The notes: generated by a model from the sequence alone, not told the origin. A stretch of DNA of 64,000 bases from Chryseobacterium sp. ERMR1:04 (GCF_001297705.1 NZ_LIRF01000004.1:434001-498000); one strand, 5' to 3'. Positions 1 to 9,567 are shown, numbered from the stretch's first letter. Numbers and translations: made by a program.

Positions 1-161
1 AACTTAATGGAACTTTCGAATAAAGCTACAGAATTTTCATTACTATAATTTCTGTTTAAAAGCTAAAAAATTACTTCTAAAAATAGTATTTCAGTAAAAT
101 AGAGAATCAATTTTGTGGTGTTGATAAATCGATTTACATCACTTAAAATACTTAATTAAAA

Positions 162-187
162 ATACGTATTAATACTTGTATATACTT
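162..187 (+). promoter_or_regulatory. Putative nitrate-regulon operator, narK copy
   Basis: Positions 165-177 read CGTATTAATACTT, one mismatch from half of the palindrome AAGTATTAATACTT. A second ATACTT half-site follows at 182-187, ten bases after the first (172-177), and another ATACTTA lies at 148-154. The same 13-mer occurs as its exact reverse complement upstream of cobA (9593-9605), and a perfect palindromic version lies upstream of the nitrate reductase gene (3572-3587). The binding protein is unknown; no obvious regulator gene is in the window. Confidence 0.5.
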
Positions 188-210
188 ATATTTGGAAAAC
201 AAATATAAGT
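184..210 (+). promoter_or_regulatory. Perfect 11-bp hairpin just upstream of narK start
   Basis: ACTTATATTTG at 184-194 and CAAATATAAGT at 200-210 are perfect reverse complements separated by GAAAA. The 3' arm ends three bases before the narK ATG at 214. It could be a dyad operator or an RNA hairpin over the ribosome entry site. It partly overlaps the last ATACTT half-site. Confidence 0.5.
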
Positions 211-213
211 GAT

Positions 214-1691
214 ATGAAAAATACGAACTCTTTATCCCAATCACACAAGATTTTATTTCTGAATACTTTAGCCTTCACCGTATGTTTTGCTTGCTGGACA
301 TTAAATGGTGTATTAGTAACCTTTTTGGTTGATAATGGCATTTTTCACTGGACTGTTATACAAGTTGGCTGGCTCCTGGGAATCCCTATTCTTACAGGTT
401 CTATTATGCGCTTACCCATTGGGATACTTACGGATAAATTTGGGGGGAAATATGTATTTTCATTATTGCTTATCCTCTGTTCGATCCCCTTATTTTTACT
501 TCCTTACGCAACAAGCTTTTTAACTTTTGCACTCCTTAGTTTTCTTTTCGGAATGGTAGGTACAAGTTTCGCAGTCGGAATTGGATATACTTCTATTTGG
601 TATCCAAAAGAATGGCAGGGACTAGCTTTAGGTATCTTCGGAGTCGGAAATGCAGGCGCTGCAATAACAACATTTTTTGCCCCTTCATTACTGAATCATT
701 TTTCGGTAGAAGATCCTCAAAACGGCTGGAAAGCACTTCCTGTCCTGTATGCGATAGTGCTTCTGGTTATTGGCATTGCCTTTTTAATTTTCACTAAAAA
801 TAAAAAATTAGAAAACGATACAAGAACAGTTACTGAAATGCTTAAATCCTTAAAATCTGCTCGAGTATGGAGATTTGGAGCGTATTACTTCTTAGTATTT
901 GGCTGTTTTGTGGCGTACTCACAATGGCTCTTACCCAATTTTATGAATGTGTATCAAACAACTCTTGTTATGGGGGCTTATTTACAACCATATTCAGCTT
1001 ACCATCCGGAGTTATCCGTGCTTTTGGCGGCTATTTATCCGATAAATTCGGAGCTCGAAAAGTGATGTATTGGGTATTGAGTTCTTCGGTTGTTTTGAGC
1101 GCTTTACTGATGATTCCCAAAATGGAAATAAAAACGACAGGCCCCGGAGTAGTTGCCACCAAAAAAGGGACTGTAACTTCTGTTTCTAAAGAAAATATTA
1201 AAATCGGAGAAACAAACTTTGCCGTTCTTCAAAAAAAAGACAACAACGCTGAAAATAAGATTTTTCCGACAAAAACATCTTGGCAAGAAGTGGTGGTAAA
1301 TCAAAATCAAACCATCAAGAAAAAAGAATTACTTGCCAAAGGAGTGACCTTAATTAAGTTTGATGCCAATATGTATGTTTTTATAGTATTGGTAAGCCTC
1401 ATCGGTATTTCATGGGGAATCGGAAAAGCTGCTGTCTACAAATACATTCCTGAATATTTCCCAAAAGATGTGGGTGTTGTAGGCGGAATGGTTGGAATGT
1501 TAGGCGGACTAGGCGGTTTCTTCGGACCCATTATTTTCAGTTATCTCCTGACTGCCACTGGAATATGGTCTAGTTCATGGATTTTCATTTTAGTTTTCTC
1601 TATTGTTTGTTTGATTTGGATGCATTATACCATTACCAAAATCATGAACGAAAAACAACCTGTCTTATCTAAAGTGATAGACAGAAAGTAA
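214..1691 (+). pseudogene. narK: Nitrate/nitrite transporter NarK (MFS), interrupted by a one-base frameshift
   Basis: The protein is a major facilitator superfamily nitrate/nitrite transporter of the inner membrane, which would supply the nitrate reductase downstream. The first half (from 214) has the family's hydrophobic segments and the motif RLPIGILTDKFGGK. The second half, in another frame, contains SGVIRAFGGYLSDKFGARK and GGMVGMLGGLGGFFGP, the paired NarK signature. The frame changes at a run of five G at 972-976; six G would restore one continuous frame through MGGLFTTIFSLPSG. The 5' frame alone ends at 1065. A hydrophilic loop of about 80 residues (roughly 1122-1365) is inserted between membrane segments. 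Either the strain lacks a functional carrier or the assembly has a homopolymer error. Confidence 0.85.
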
Positions 1692-1734
1692 TTCTAAATT
1701 CATTTATAACAACTGTATTTAAAGCTAAAAAGTT

Positions 1735-2997
1735 ATGAGAAAACTACTGAAAATAAATACCCTGGGAATAATCATCATGAGTAATGCAAACCTATATTCT
1801 CAAGAATTAGACGTCAATTTACAAATAAGACCACGTTTCGAATATCGAAATGGCTATAAAACACTTTTGCCAGAAGGTCAGAAAGGAACTTCGCAAACCT
1901 CTCAGCGTTCTCGCTTAAATTTCAATTACAAACAAGAACAATTTTCTGCAAAATTAACCTTTCAAAATACCCGAACTTGGGGTGACGTACCTACCACCAC
2001 AACGTCTGATAAAAATGGAGTTGCCGTTTTTGAAGCTTGGGCACAATACGATCTAAATGAAAAATGGAGCGCAAGAGCTGGCCGACAGGTTCTCTCATAC
2101 GATAACCAACGTATTATGGGTGAAATAGATTGGGCACAACAAGGACAAAGTCACGACGCATTAATGGTAAGTTTCCACCCAAAAAACCAACAACTTGACA
2201 TAGGAGCAGCATACAACTCTACTGGGGAAAACATCGTTCAAACACCATATACAGTTGCCAACTACAAAACTCTACAATACGCTTGGTATCACAACCAAAT
2301 AAGCAACTTAGGAGTAAGTGTATTGTTATTAAATACCGGTTACGAATATGCTGATGCTGAAACGAAACTATTGGTAGACAACAAGCAGACTTTCGGAACT
2401 TATCTCACTTTCAAAACAAAAAAAATAGATAGTAACTTAGGTTTCTATGGGCAAACCGGGAAAAGTACCAGCAAAACGGTTAGCGCTTGGTATGCAGGAG
2501 CAAATGTTGGCTATGCAATTACCGATTCATTCAAAGCTAGTTTGGGATATGAATTTCTATCAGGAAAAGATATGAATGATGGTAGTAGTAATATAAAATC
2601 GTTTAATCCTATATTCGGAACCAACCATGCTTTTAATGGTTATATGGATTATTTTTATGTTGGAAATCATCAAAATAACGTAGGATTGCAAGATGCTTAT
2701 TTGAAATTGAACTACAATATAAAAAAGTTTCAATTTGCTTTGATTCCCCATTTTTTTAATGCTCCCAATAAAGTGATCACACCACAAAACAATGAACTTA
2801 ATTCTTATTTAGGAACTGAAATTGATTTTACAACAACATTCAACTTTAAGAAAGAAATTACTCTTTCCGGAGGATATTCTCAAATGTTTGGTACAAAAAC
2901 TTTAGAACTTCTAAAAACGGGTAATGCAAATCATACCAACAATTGGGCCTGGATAATGGTTTCTGTAAATCCACGAATTTTTACTTTTAAGAAATAA
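1735..2997 (+). CDS. Outer-membrane beta-barrel porin, alginate-export-like
   Basis: This is a 420-residue protein with an N-terminal signal-like segment ending near SQELD, followed by alternating short amphipathic strands typical of a beta barrel. The motif RAGRQVLSYDNQRIMGEIDWAQQGQ matches the style of the alginate_exp family of outer-membrane channels found beside nitrate transport genes in flavobacteria. It starts 43 bases after narK on the same strand, so it is probably co-transcribed and may let nitrate cross the outer membrane. The substrate is inferred from context only. Confidence 0.7.
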   Translation: MRKLLKINTLGIIIMSNANLYSQELDVNLQIRPRFEYRNGYKTLLPEGQKGTSQTSQRSRLNFNYKQEQFSAKLTFQNTRTWGDVPTTTTSDKNGVAVFEAWAQYDLNEKWSARAGRQVLSYDNQRIMGEIDWAQQGQSHDALMVSFHPKNQQLDIGAAYNSTGENIVQTPYTVANYKTLQYAWYHNQISNLGVSVLLLNTGYEYADAETKLLVDNKQTFGTYLTFKTKKIDSNLGFYGQTGKSTSKTVSAWYAGANVGYAITDSFKASLGYEFLSGKDMNDGSSNIKSFNPIFGTNHAFNGYMDYFYVGNHQNNVGLQDAYLKLNYNIKKFQFALIPHFFNAPNKVITPQNNELNSYLGTEIDFTTTFNFKKEITLSGGYSQMFGTKTLELLKTGNANHTNNWAWIMVSVNPRIFTFKK

Positions 2998-3138
2998 ACC
3001 CCTCGACGAACTGAAAATTCATTCGTTTTGAGAAATAGACTAAAACCTTAAGAACCCGTTTACATTTTATTCAGAAATTTCATCTGTTTGGTTATCATGT
3101 TTTTTTTGATAAGACTCAGTAGATCCTGTTTGAAATTA

Positions 3139-3312
3139 TTTTTTGATTAAAAAGATGAACGCAAAGTTGATGAATAATTTTGCTTTATTTTAAGTGGGCA
3201 AAGTGATGCAACTTCGTTGATTCTATCCTTTCTCCCTAAAATAGGTATAATAAAGCTAAAGCTTTGCGTTAGAAAAATAAGTCATCAGTACATGATCTTT
3301 TTAATCAAAAAA
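3139..3312. repeat. MITE-like element with 18-bp perfect terminal inverted repeats
   Basis: TTTTTTGATTAAAAAGAT at 3139-3156 is the exact reverse complement of 3295-3312. Nested inside is a second perfect inverted repeat, AACGCAAAG (3158-3166) with CTTTGCGTT (3262-3270). The interior has no coding capacity. No target-site duplication was recognised. It may be a non-autonomous mobile element or a flavobacterial intergenic repeat; copy number elsewhere is unknown. Confidence 0.5.
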
Positions 3313-3571
3313 TCCTTAAAGAATGCGATTTAGATAAAGATTTGAATGGTACACAAAAATCAAATTTAGAAATTATCACAGGCTCTAAATTATAAAGCTT
3401 TTTAGCTTCGCTAGATTAAATAAGATTTTTACAAATTAATCAGTGAAAATATGTGGCATTTCATTTTTATAATCCCACGCAAAACATACGAGAGTAGATA
3501 GTTTTAACAGTTTTTATTATTCAAAAAAATAGATTTATAATGTAATCTTTCTAAAAATAAATTAAAAAAAA

Positions 3572-3597
3572 TAAGTATTCATACTTAAAAAATACTT
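3572..3597 (+). promoter_or_regulatory. Putative nitrate-regulon operator, reductase copy
   Basis: TAAGTATTCATACTTA at 3572-3587 is a perfect palindrome (7 + 2 + 7). A further ATACTT half-site follows at 3592-3597, 11 bases after the first, as in the narK copy. It lies about 75 bases upstream of the reductase start. Confidence 0.55.
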
Positions 3598-3660
3598 ATT
3601 TTTAAAGAGATTAAAAAGCAAATTATTGTTTAGTGAAATAGGATCTTAAAGAGAATTGCA

Positions 3661-6600
3661 ATGCAAAATACCAAAATCAAAACAACTTGTTCTTACTGTG
3701 GCGTTGGGTGTGGAATCATCGTAACCAACGATGCAAAAAACAATGTAATGGTAACCGGAGACAAAGACCATCCTGTAAACAAAGGAATGTTATGTTCGAA
3801 AGGAATGAATTTGCATTATGTAGTCAACGATACTTCAGACAGGATCTTATATCCTGAAATGCGCGGAAGCAAGTCATACCCACTTGAACGTGTAAGTTGG
3901 GACACCGCTTTAGAACGCGCTGCTGCTGTTTTCACTTCTATAATTAAAAAACACGGACCCGACAGCGTTGGTTTTTATGTTTCAGGACAATGTTTAACAG
4001 AAGAATATTATCTCGTCAATAAATTGGTAAAAGGGTTTCTAAAAACCAATAATATCGATACCAATTCCAGGCTTTGTATGAGCTCTGCAGTGGTGGGTTA
4101 TAAAAAGACTTTTGGAGAAGATTCGGTTCCTATTGCCTATGATGATATAGAATTAGCAGATACTTTCTTGATTACAGGAGCTAATCCGGCTTGGTGTCAT
4201 CCTATTTTGTTTCGCAGAATTGAAAAACACAAAGAGAAAAACCCAAACATAAAAATAATCGTAATTGATCCTAGACGAACGGATACGGCTGCTTTCGCAG
4301 ATTTGCATTTGCAGATTCTTCCAGGTTCGGATATTATTTTATATCACGCTATTGCAAAAATAATTATCGAAAAAGGGTATGTTGACCATGATTTTGTGAA
4401 AAATCACGCCGAAAACTTCAAGCCATATAAAGATTTAGTTTTAAACACATCGCTTGAAAAAGCATCAAAACTATGCGGGATTTCCGTAAACGACATAAAA
4501 CTTGCCGCGGATACTATTGGAAAAGCAAAAGGATTTATTTCGCTGTGGGCCATGGGACTCAACCAAAGTGCTGTGGGGGTTGATAAAAATACCGCATTAT
4601 TGAATTTATCATTATTAACAGGACAAATAGGAAAACCCGGCTCCGGTCCTTTTTCGCTAACAGGACAACCCAATGCGATGGGTGGACGCGAAGTAGGTGG
4701 AATGGCAAGTCTATTGGCTGCCCATAAAGAATTATCAAATCCTGAACACCGAAAAGAAGTTGCTGATTTTTGGGGTGTTGATGAAATCCCTGACAAGCCA
4801 GGGCTCACAGCTACCGAAATGTTTGATGCACTAGAATCCGGTAAAATGAAAGCTGTATGGATAATCTGTACGAATCCCTTAGTCAGTTTACCTAATTCCC
4901 GTCGTATCGAAAAAGCCCTGAAAAATGCAAAATTTGTCGTTGTTCAGGACATTTCGCATCATGCTGATACTACAAAATATGCCGATTTACTGTTGCCTGC
5001 CGCTGGTTGGTTAGAAAAAGAAGGTACGATGACCAACTCAGAACGTCGTATTTCCTATTTACCAAAAGGAATTAACGCTCCGGGGGAAGCACTTCCAGAT
5101 ATTGAGATCCTCATTCGTTTTGCTAAAAAAATGAATTTTAATGGTTTCAATTTTAATAATGCCGAAGAAATTTATAAAGAACATTGCGCACTCACCAAAA
5201 ATACCAACATCGACATTTCATTTTTAAATTACAATCGATTAAAAGCCGAAGGTACTTTTCAATGGCCTGTTCCTGATTACGGACATCCGGGAACTCCCCG
5301 ACTTTTTACCGATAAAAAATTTTATACCCCATCACAAAAAGCAATTTTTAATTTACCTACTTCTATTGAAAATACATCGGAGCCACCAAGTCCACAATTC
5401 CCTTTTGTACTAACCACGGGTAGGATTCGCGACCAATGGCACACCATGACAAGAACAGGAAAAGTATCCCGTTTGATGACCCACTCTCCTAGTCCTATTT
5501 TGGAAATAAACCCTATTGATGCTCTTAAAAACAATATAAAGGATGGCGAAATTGTGATTGTTTCAAGCAAAAATGGTGAAGTTCGAGTAAAAGCAAAAAT
5601 AACAGATATTATAAAAGAAAAAGTCCTTTTCTTACCCATGCATTGGGGAAAACAGCTAGAAAACGATTTAAATAGAGCCAATAACCTAACCAACACTATT
5701 GTTGACCCAATTTCTAAAGAACCCGATTTTAAATACACTACTGTTGCCATTTCCAAATATGTAAAACCTTTTCAAAAAATTGCCATCGTAGGTGCTGGAG
5801 CTGCCGCTTTTAGATTTATTCAAAACTATCGTGAGTTTAATTCAACCGATGAGATTATTGTTTTTTCAAATGAAGCAAATCCATTTTATAATCGCGTTTT
5901 ATTGCCTGAATATATGACTGGTGAATTTACATGGGAGCAATTATTAAAAGTTAAAGATGGTGCCGAGCTAAGTAAGCTGAATATCACCATGAACACTAGT
6001 GTTGCTATTGAAAATATCAATGCAGCTCAAAAAACGATTCTCGACAGTCAAGGAAATTTACATTCTTATGACTCTCTTATTTTGGCAACCGGAAGTCGTC
6101 CTTTTGTGCCAGAAGATGCAAATTTACATCTTCCAGGACGCTTTACAGTAAGAAGAAAAGAAGATGCTGACCAATTAAAAAAACATCTTGACAGCACCAA
6201 TTTACCTAATGAAGAACAACATGTAGTTATCATTGGTGGCGGTTTATTAGGGTTGGAATTAGCGGCTGCTTTAAAACATAAAAAAGTAAAAATTACTATT
6301 ATTCAAAGAGCTTCCCGTTTGATGGAACGCCAACTAGACCTAATTTCGAGTAAATTATTAGCCGAAGAAGTACAACTTCGGGATATACAAATTTACTTTG
6401 ATAATGAAGTAAGTACTGTTTTTGAAACTGATAATGCTCATGAAATCGAAATTGCTTTAAAAAGCGGTAAAATCATTACTGCCAATGCAATAGTCTACAC
6501 CATTGGAACAATTCCCAATATAGAAATTGCCAGAGAAACCGGTCTAGCCTGCGGACGTGGAGTAAAAGTAAACCAATATTTACAGTCTTCAAATCCGGAT

Positions 6601-7179
6601 ATTTTTGCGATTGGAGAAATAGCCGAATTCAATAATCAATTATTTGGAATCACTTCTGCAGCTGAGGAGCAAGCCGATGTTTTAGCGAACTTTTTAGCTG
6701 GCGATATCAGCAGTTTTTACAAAGGTTCGGTTTTGATGAATATTCTAAAACTCGAAGATATCAATCTGTGCAGTATTGGCGCTGTTGAAATTCCTGAAAA
6801 TGATGATTCGTATGAAGAAATTATTTTTGCCGATTTGAAAAAACGCTATTACAAAAAATGCATCGTAAAAGATGATCTGCTAGTTGGTGCCATTTTGATG
6901 GGAGATAAAAATGAGTTTTCCGAGTTTAAAATAATGATTGAAAGTAAAATAGAATTATCAGACAAACGAAATTCTTTACTGAGAGGAAGCTCAAATGCAA
7001 AACCCGTTCTAGGAAAATTGGTATGTTCGTGCAGTCAGGTTGGTGCAGGAAACATTGAAGAAACCATTAAAAGTGGTGTCAATAATTTCACTGAGTTATG
7101 CAAAAGTACAGGAGCAGGATTAGGTTGTGGAAGTTGTAAAACTGAGGTTAAAGAGATACTCGCGAATTGCAAAATTTAA
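3661..7179 (+). CDS. Assimilatory nitrate reductase fused to a NirB-like FAD/NAD(P) reductase domain and a BFD-type [2Fe-2S] domain
   Basis: The 1172-residue protein should reduce nitrate to nitrite in the cytoplasm. Residues 1-~690 form a molybdopterin oxidoreductase: an N-terminal [4Fe-4S] site with Cys10, Cys13, Cys17 and Cys45, and the motif NSRLCMSSA, where Cys139 is the likely Mo ligand. From about residue 705 comes a flavoprotein related to the N-terminus of NirB: FAD motif VGAGAA near 710, NPFYNRVLLPEYMTGE, and NAD(P) motif IIGGGLLGLE near 857. The C-terminus has a BFD-like cluster site (CxC at 1122-1124, CxxC at 1156-1159). The fusion supplies its own electron path from NAD(P)H, like NasC with its partner joined. 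The next gene begins five bases after its stop. The domain order is clear; the electron route is inferred. Confidence 0.93.
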   Translation: MQNTKIKTTCSYCGVGCGIIVTNDAKNNVMVTGDKDHPVNKGMLCSKGMNLHYVVNDTSDRILYPEMRGSKSYPLERVSWDTALERAAAVFTSIIKKHGPDSVGFYVSGQCLTEEYYLVNKLVKGFLKTNNIDTNSRLCMSSAVVGYKKTFGEDSVPIAYDDIELADTFLITGANPAWCHPILFRRIEKHKEKNPNIKIIVIDPRRTDTAAFADLHLQILPGSDIILYHAIAKIIIEKGYVDHDFVKNHAENFKPYKDLVLNTSLEKASKLCGISVNDIKLAADTIGKAKGFISLWAMGLNQSAVGVDKNTALLNLSLLTGQIGKPGSGPFSLTGQPNAMGGREVGGMASLLAAHKELSNPEHRKEVADFWGVDEIPDKPGLTATEMFDALESGKMKAVWIICTNPLVSLPNSRRIEKALKNAKFVVVQDISHHADTTKYADLLLPAAGWLEKEGTMTNSERRISYLPKGINAPGEALPDIEILIRFAKKMNFNGFNFNNAEEIYKEHCALTKNTNIDISFLNYNRLKAEGTFQWPVPDYGHPGTPRLFTDKKFYTPSQKAIFNLPTSIENTSEPPSPQFPFVLTTGRIRDQWHTMTRTGKVSRLMTHSPSPILEINPIDALKNNIKDGEIVIVSSKNGEVRVKAKITDIIKEKVLFLPMHWGKQLENDLNRANNLTNTIVDPISKEPDFKYTTVAISKYVKPFQKIAIVGAGAAAFRFIQNYREFNSTDEIIVFSNEANPFYNRVLLPEYMTGEFTWEQLLKVKDGAELSKLNITMNTSVAIENINAAQKTILDSQGNLHSYDSLILATGSRPFVPEDANLHLPGRFTVRRKEDADQLKKHLDSTNLPNEEQHVVIIGGGLLGLELAAALKHKKVKITIIQRASRLMERQLDLISSKLLAEEVQLRDIQIYFDNEVSTVFETDNAHEIEIALKSGKIITANAIVYTIGTIPNIEIARETGLACGRGVKVNQYLQSSNPDIFAIGEIAEFNNQLFGITSAAEEQADVLANFLAGDISSFYKGSVLMNILKLEDINLCSIGAVEIPENDDSYEEIIFADLKKRYYKKCIVKDDLLVGAILMGDKNEFSEFKIMIESKIELSDKRNSLLRGSSNAKPVLGKLVCSCSQVGAGNIEETIKSGVNNFTELCKSTGAGLGCGSCKTEVKEILANCKI

Positions 7180-7183
7180 AGTT

Positions 7184-8623
7184 ATGGAGTTAACGAGATT
7201 AATAGTAAAAGGAGGCGTTATTTCGCCGGGAGAACTTCTTGAAGTGGTTAATATGGCTGCGGAACAAGGCTTAGATTCAATTTCATTTGGCTCAAGACAA
7301 GACATTATTTTCCCAAAAGAATTTAAAGCTTTAGATAAAGAAAAAATGGGCAAACATCACTTTGTTTTTCCAGATGAAAAAAGTGGTAACAATATCGTTT
7401 CTTCCTATGTTTCAACCGATATTTTCAGAAATACCAATTGGCTTACAGGAAACCGTTTTTTATATATATTAGAATCATTCAAAAAACAACCCACCTTAAA
7501 GGTTAATATTACCGATCCAAAGCAGCAGCTGGTTCCGCTGTTTACCGGTCATCTCAATTTTATAGCTTCGGAGCATGAAGATTATTGGTACTTGTACATT
7601 CGTTTACCGAAATGGCAGCGTATGGAAGTTTACCCTGTACTGATTTACAGTTGGGACATCGCTGATTTTTATTACGAAATAGAAAAAATTGTTGCCGAAG
7701 AATCTATCGGAATCGATTTAATTTTTAGTTTGGTTAGCGAAGCTTTAGATACAAATAACAGAACAATTGATAAACCCCTGAATATTCCTTTTTACCCTTT
7801 CCCCTATTACGAAGGCATGAATCGTATGGGAATAGACCAATATTGGCTGGGATTGTATTGGAGAAATAACTTGTATGATTTAGACTTTCTAAAACAAATG
7901 TGCGATTTATGTTTTGATTGTAAAATTGGAAAAATATGCATTACCACTTGGAAATCTTTTATTGTAAAAGGAATTCCGAAAGACAGAAAGCTCGAATGGG
8001 AGAAGTTTTTAGGTAAAAAGGGAATCAATATCCGTCACTCATTAATAGAGCTAAACTGGCATCTCCCTGTCGCCACAGAATGGGCCTTGAACTTAAAAAC
8101 GTTCTTGGTGCGTACTCTTGATCAATTTGATATCAGCACCTATGGTTTAACTTTTGGTTTATCTGAATACAATCGCGATGGCCATTATTTCACTTCAATT
8201 GTAGTCGAAAAAAATGACTTACCCAAAGAGTTAGAATCTATTAAAATCCGAGATACTTACAATGTTTTATTTGCTAAGAATTTCGACCCAAACACCCGAG
8301 AATATGTTGTGCATTCGCAAGATATTGATAAGCTTGAATTGCCAACAATTTTAATAGAATTAAGTCGGAAATATTTTGAAGGACTTGGAAATTCGTCTCC
8401 TGAAATAATAGAAAACACGCAGAAAAAAGAAACACCTAAATGGGTTATTTATCAATGTAAGGAATGCTTAACGACATACAATCCAGAATATGGAGATGAA
8501 AGCCAAAACATTGCAAAGGGCATTCTATTTACAGATTTACCTGAAAACTATTGTTGTTCCTTATGTGAAAGCCCTAAAAGTAATTTTAGAAGTTTGGAAG
8601 CCGTGAACAATGATATTTTTTGA
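7184..8623 (+). CDS. Rubredoxin-domain protein with a sulfite/nitrite-reductase-like N-terminal region
   Basis: The ATG at 7184 is preferred over an upstream GTG at 7127, which lies inside the reductase gene. The N-terminus, GGVISPGELLEVVNMAAEQG followed by SRQDIIF, resembles the ferredoxin-like half-domain of sirohaem sulfite/nitrite reductases. The usual spaced cysteines that bind the [4Fe-4S]-sirohaem are not present in their normal pattern; there is only CDLCFDCKIGKIC in the middle. The C-terminus is a rubredoxin-like site with two CxxC pairs (CKEC and CSLC). It probably works with the nitrate reductase fusion as an electron-transfer partner. Whether it is itself a degenerate nitrite reductase is unclear. 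Confidence 0.7.
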   Translation: MELTRLIVKGGVISPGELLEVVNMAAEQGLDSISFGSRQDIIFPKEFKALDKEKMGKHHFVFPDEKSGNNIVSSYVSTDIFRNTNWLTGNRFLYILESFKKQPTLKVNITDPKQQLVPLFTGHLNFIASEHEDYWYLYIRLPKWQRMEVYPVLIYSWDIADFYYEIEKIVAEESIGIDLIFSLVSEALDTNNRTIDKPLNIPFYPFPYYEGMNRMGIDQYWLGLYWRNNLYDLDFLKQMCDLCFDCKIGKICITTWKSFIVKGIPKDRKLEWEKFLGKKGINIRHSLIELNWHLPVATEWALNLKTFLVRTLDQFDISTYGLTFGLSEYNRDGHYFTSIVVEKNDLPKELESIKIRDTYNVLFAKNFDPNTREYVVHSQDIDKLELPTILIELSRKYFEGLGNSSPEIIENTQKKETPKWVIYQCKECLTTYNPEYGDESQNIAKGILFTDLPENYCCSLCESPKSNFRSLEAVNNDIF

Positions 8624-8650
8624 TGTAAATAATGACATCCTCTATCTCGA

Positions 8651-9445
8651 TTATGATTCTAAATTTAAATTCTGAAAAATAAATTCATCTTCAAAATGCT
8701 CATGAAAATAAGACGTTAGCTTTGAAATATTTTTCACCACCTCCCCAATTACAATAATTGCCGGCGACGAAATTTTTTTATCAGCAACTAACTTACAAAT
8801 TGAATCGGTAGTTCCTATCACTCTATGTTCCGAATTTTTAGTACCGTTTTGTATAATGGCAATGGGTAAATTGCCTTTTCTATTTTCTTTATAAATTGAA
8901 ATAATTTTGTTTAGCATGTGCATTCCCATCAAAATAACCACCGTTGCAGTAGACTTTGATGCTAAGTGAATATCTTTTGAAAGTTGATGATTGGAAGTAG
9001 TACCAGTAATTACCCAAAAGCTTTCTGCAATTTTTCGTTGCGTCAAACTAATTCCTACCGAAGCGGGAACCTCTAATGCCGATGAAATTCCGGGAACAAC
9101 CGCTGTTTCTAAACCAAATTTTTCCACATATTCTAATTCTTCACTTCCACGACCAAAAATAAATGGATCACCACCTTTTAAACGCACTACGTGCCCGTAA
9201 CGTTTCGCCATCGCAACAATCATTTCGTTGATCTGGTCTTGTGTATAAGCGTGACACCCCAACCGCTTACCAACAAAAACAACCTTTGCATTTGCAGCAT
9301 ATTGCAGTAATTCTTCATTTACCAATGCATCGTACAAAACTACATCTGCATTTCCTAACGCTTTAATGGCTTTCAAAGTGATTAATTCTACATCTCCCGG
9401 TCCTGCGCCCACAACGGTTAATTTTGGTATTTTAAAATTTTTCAT
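8651..9445 (-). CDS. cobA: Uroporphyrinogen-III C-methyltransferase (SUMT)
   Basis: This 264-residue enzyme methylates uroporphyrinogen III twice with S-adenosylmethionine to give precorrin-2, the entry to sirohaem, the cofactor of assimilatory nitrite reductase. The sequence shows the P-loop-like VGAGPGD near the N-terminus, VRLKGGDPFIFGRG, and PGISSALEVPASVGISLTQR. It converges with the rubredoxin gene and carries the same operator-like motif upstream, so it likely belongs to the nitrate regulon. It has only the methyltransferase domain; the later sirohaem steps are not in the window. Confidence 0.95.
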   Translation of the reverse strand: MKNFKIPKLTVVGAGPGDVELITLKAIKALGNADVVLYDALVNEELLQYAANAKVVFVGKRLGCHAYTQDQINEMIVAMAKRYGHVVRLKGGDPFIFGRGSEELEYVEKFGLETAVVPGISSALEVPASVGISLTQRKIAESFWVITGTTSNHQLSKDIHLASKSTATVVILMGMHMLNKIISIYKENRKGNLPIAIIQNGTKNSEHRVIGTTDSICKLVADKKISSPAIIVIGEVVKNISKLTSYFHEHFEDEFIFQNLNLES

Positions 9446-9567
9446 ATTCCAATAGTGTTATTGATGATTACATCATTGAGCTTTCTGTTTTGTTATGTTC
9501 GAACTATTATTTTCCATAATCGTTACTACTTCTTCTTATTCGAATCATTTCCAAAAAAAACAAAACT

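Larger units (their letters stand above)
1..213 (+). promoter_or_regulatory. Upstream region of narK
   Basis: No gene is visible here. The segment is AT-rich and holds the presumed narK promoter. Close to the start codon lie a palindromic operator-like motif and a perfect hairpin, listed separately. No clear TAnnTTTG -7 box was recognised. Confidence 0.5.
2998..3660 (+). other. Long spacer between porin and nitrate reductase genes
   Basis: No credible gene was found in these 663 bases. The left half is occupied by a nested inverted-repeat element (3139-3312). The right end holds the palindromic operator before the nitrate reductase gene. The rest is AT-rich without a recognisable signal. Confidence 0.6.

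Noticed and set aside
972..976. Phase-variable switch at the narK G run
   Set aside because: Five G is short for slipped-strand switching; a fixed mutation or read error is simpler.
867..1691. Second narK frame taken as a separate gene with start at 867
   Set aside because: Its first residues overlap the 5' frame and do not look like NarK; the join at 972-976 gives a continuous family protein.
4404..4808. Minus-strand ORF of 134 residues inside the nitrate reductase gene
   Set aside because: It is antisense to conserved molybdopterin domain codons and has no family features.
7127..7183. GTG start at 7127 for the rubredoxin gene
   Set aside because: It lies inside the nitrate reductase C-terminus; the ATG at 7184 starts the recognisable domain directly after the stop.
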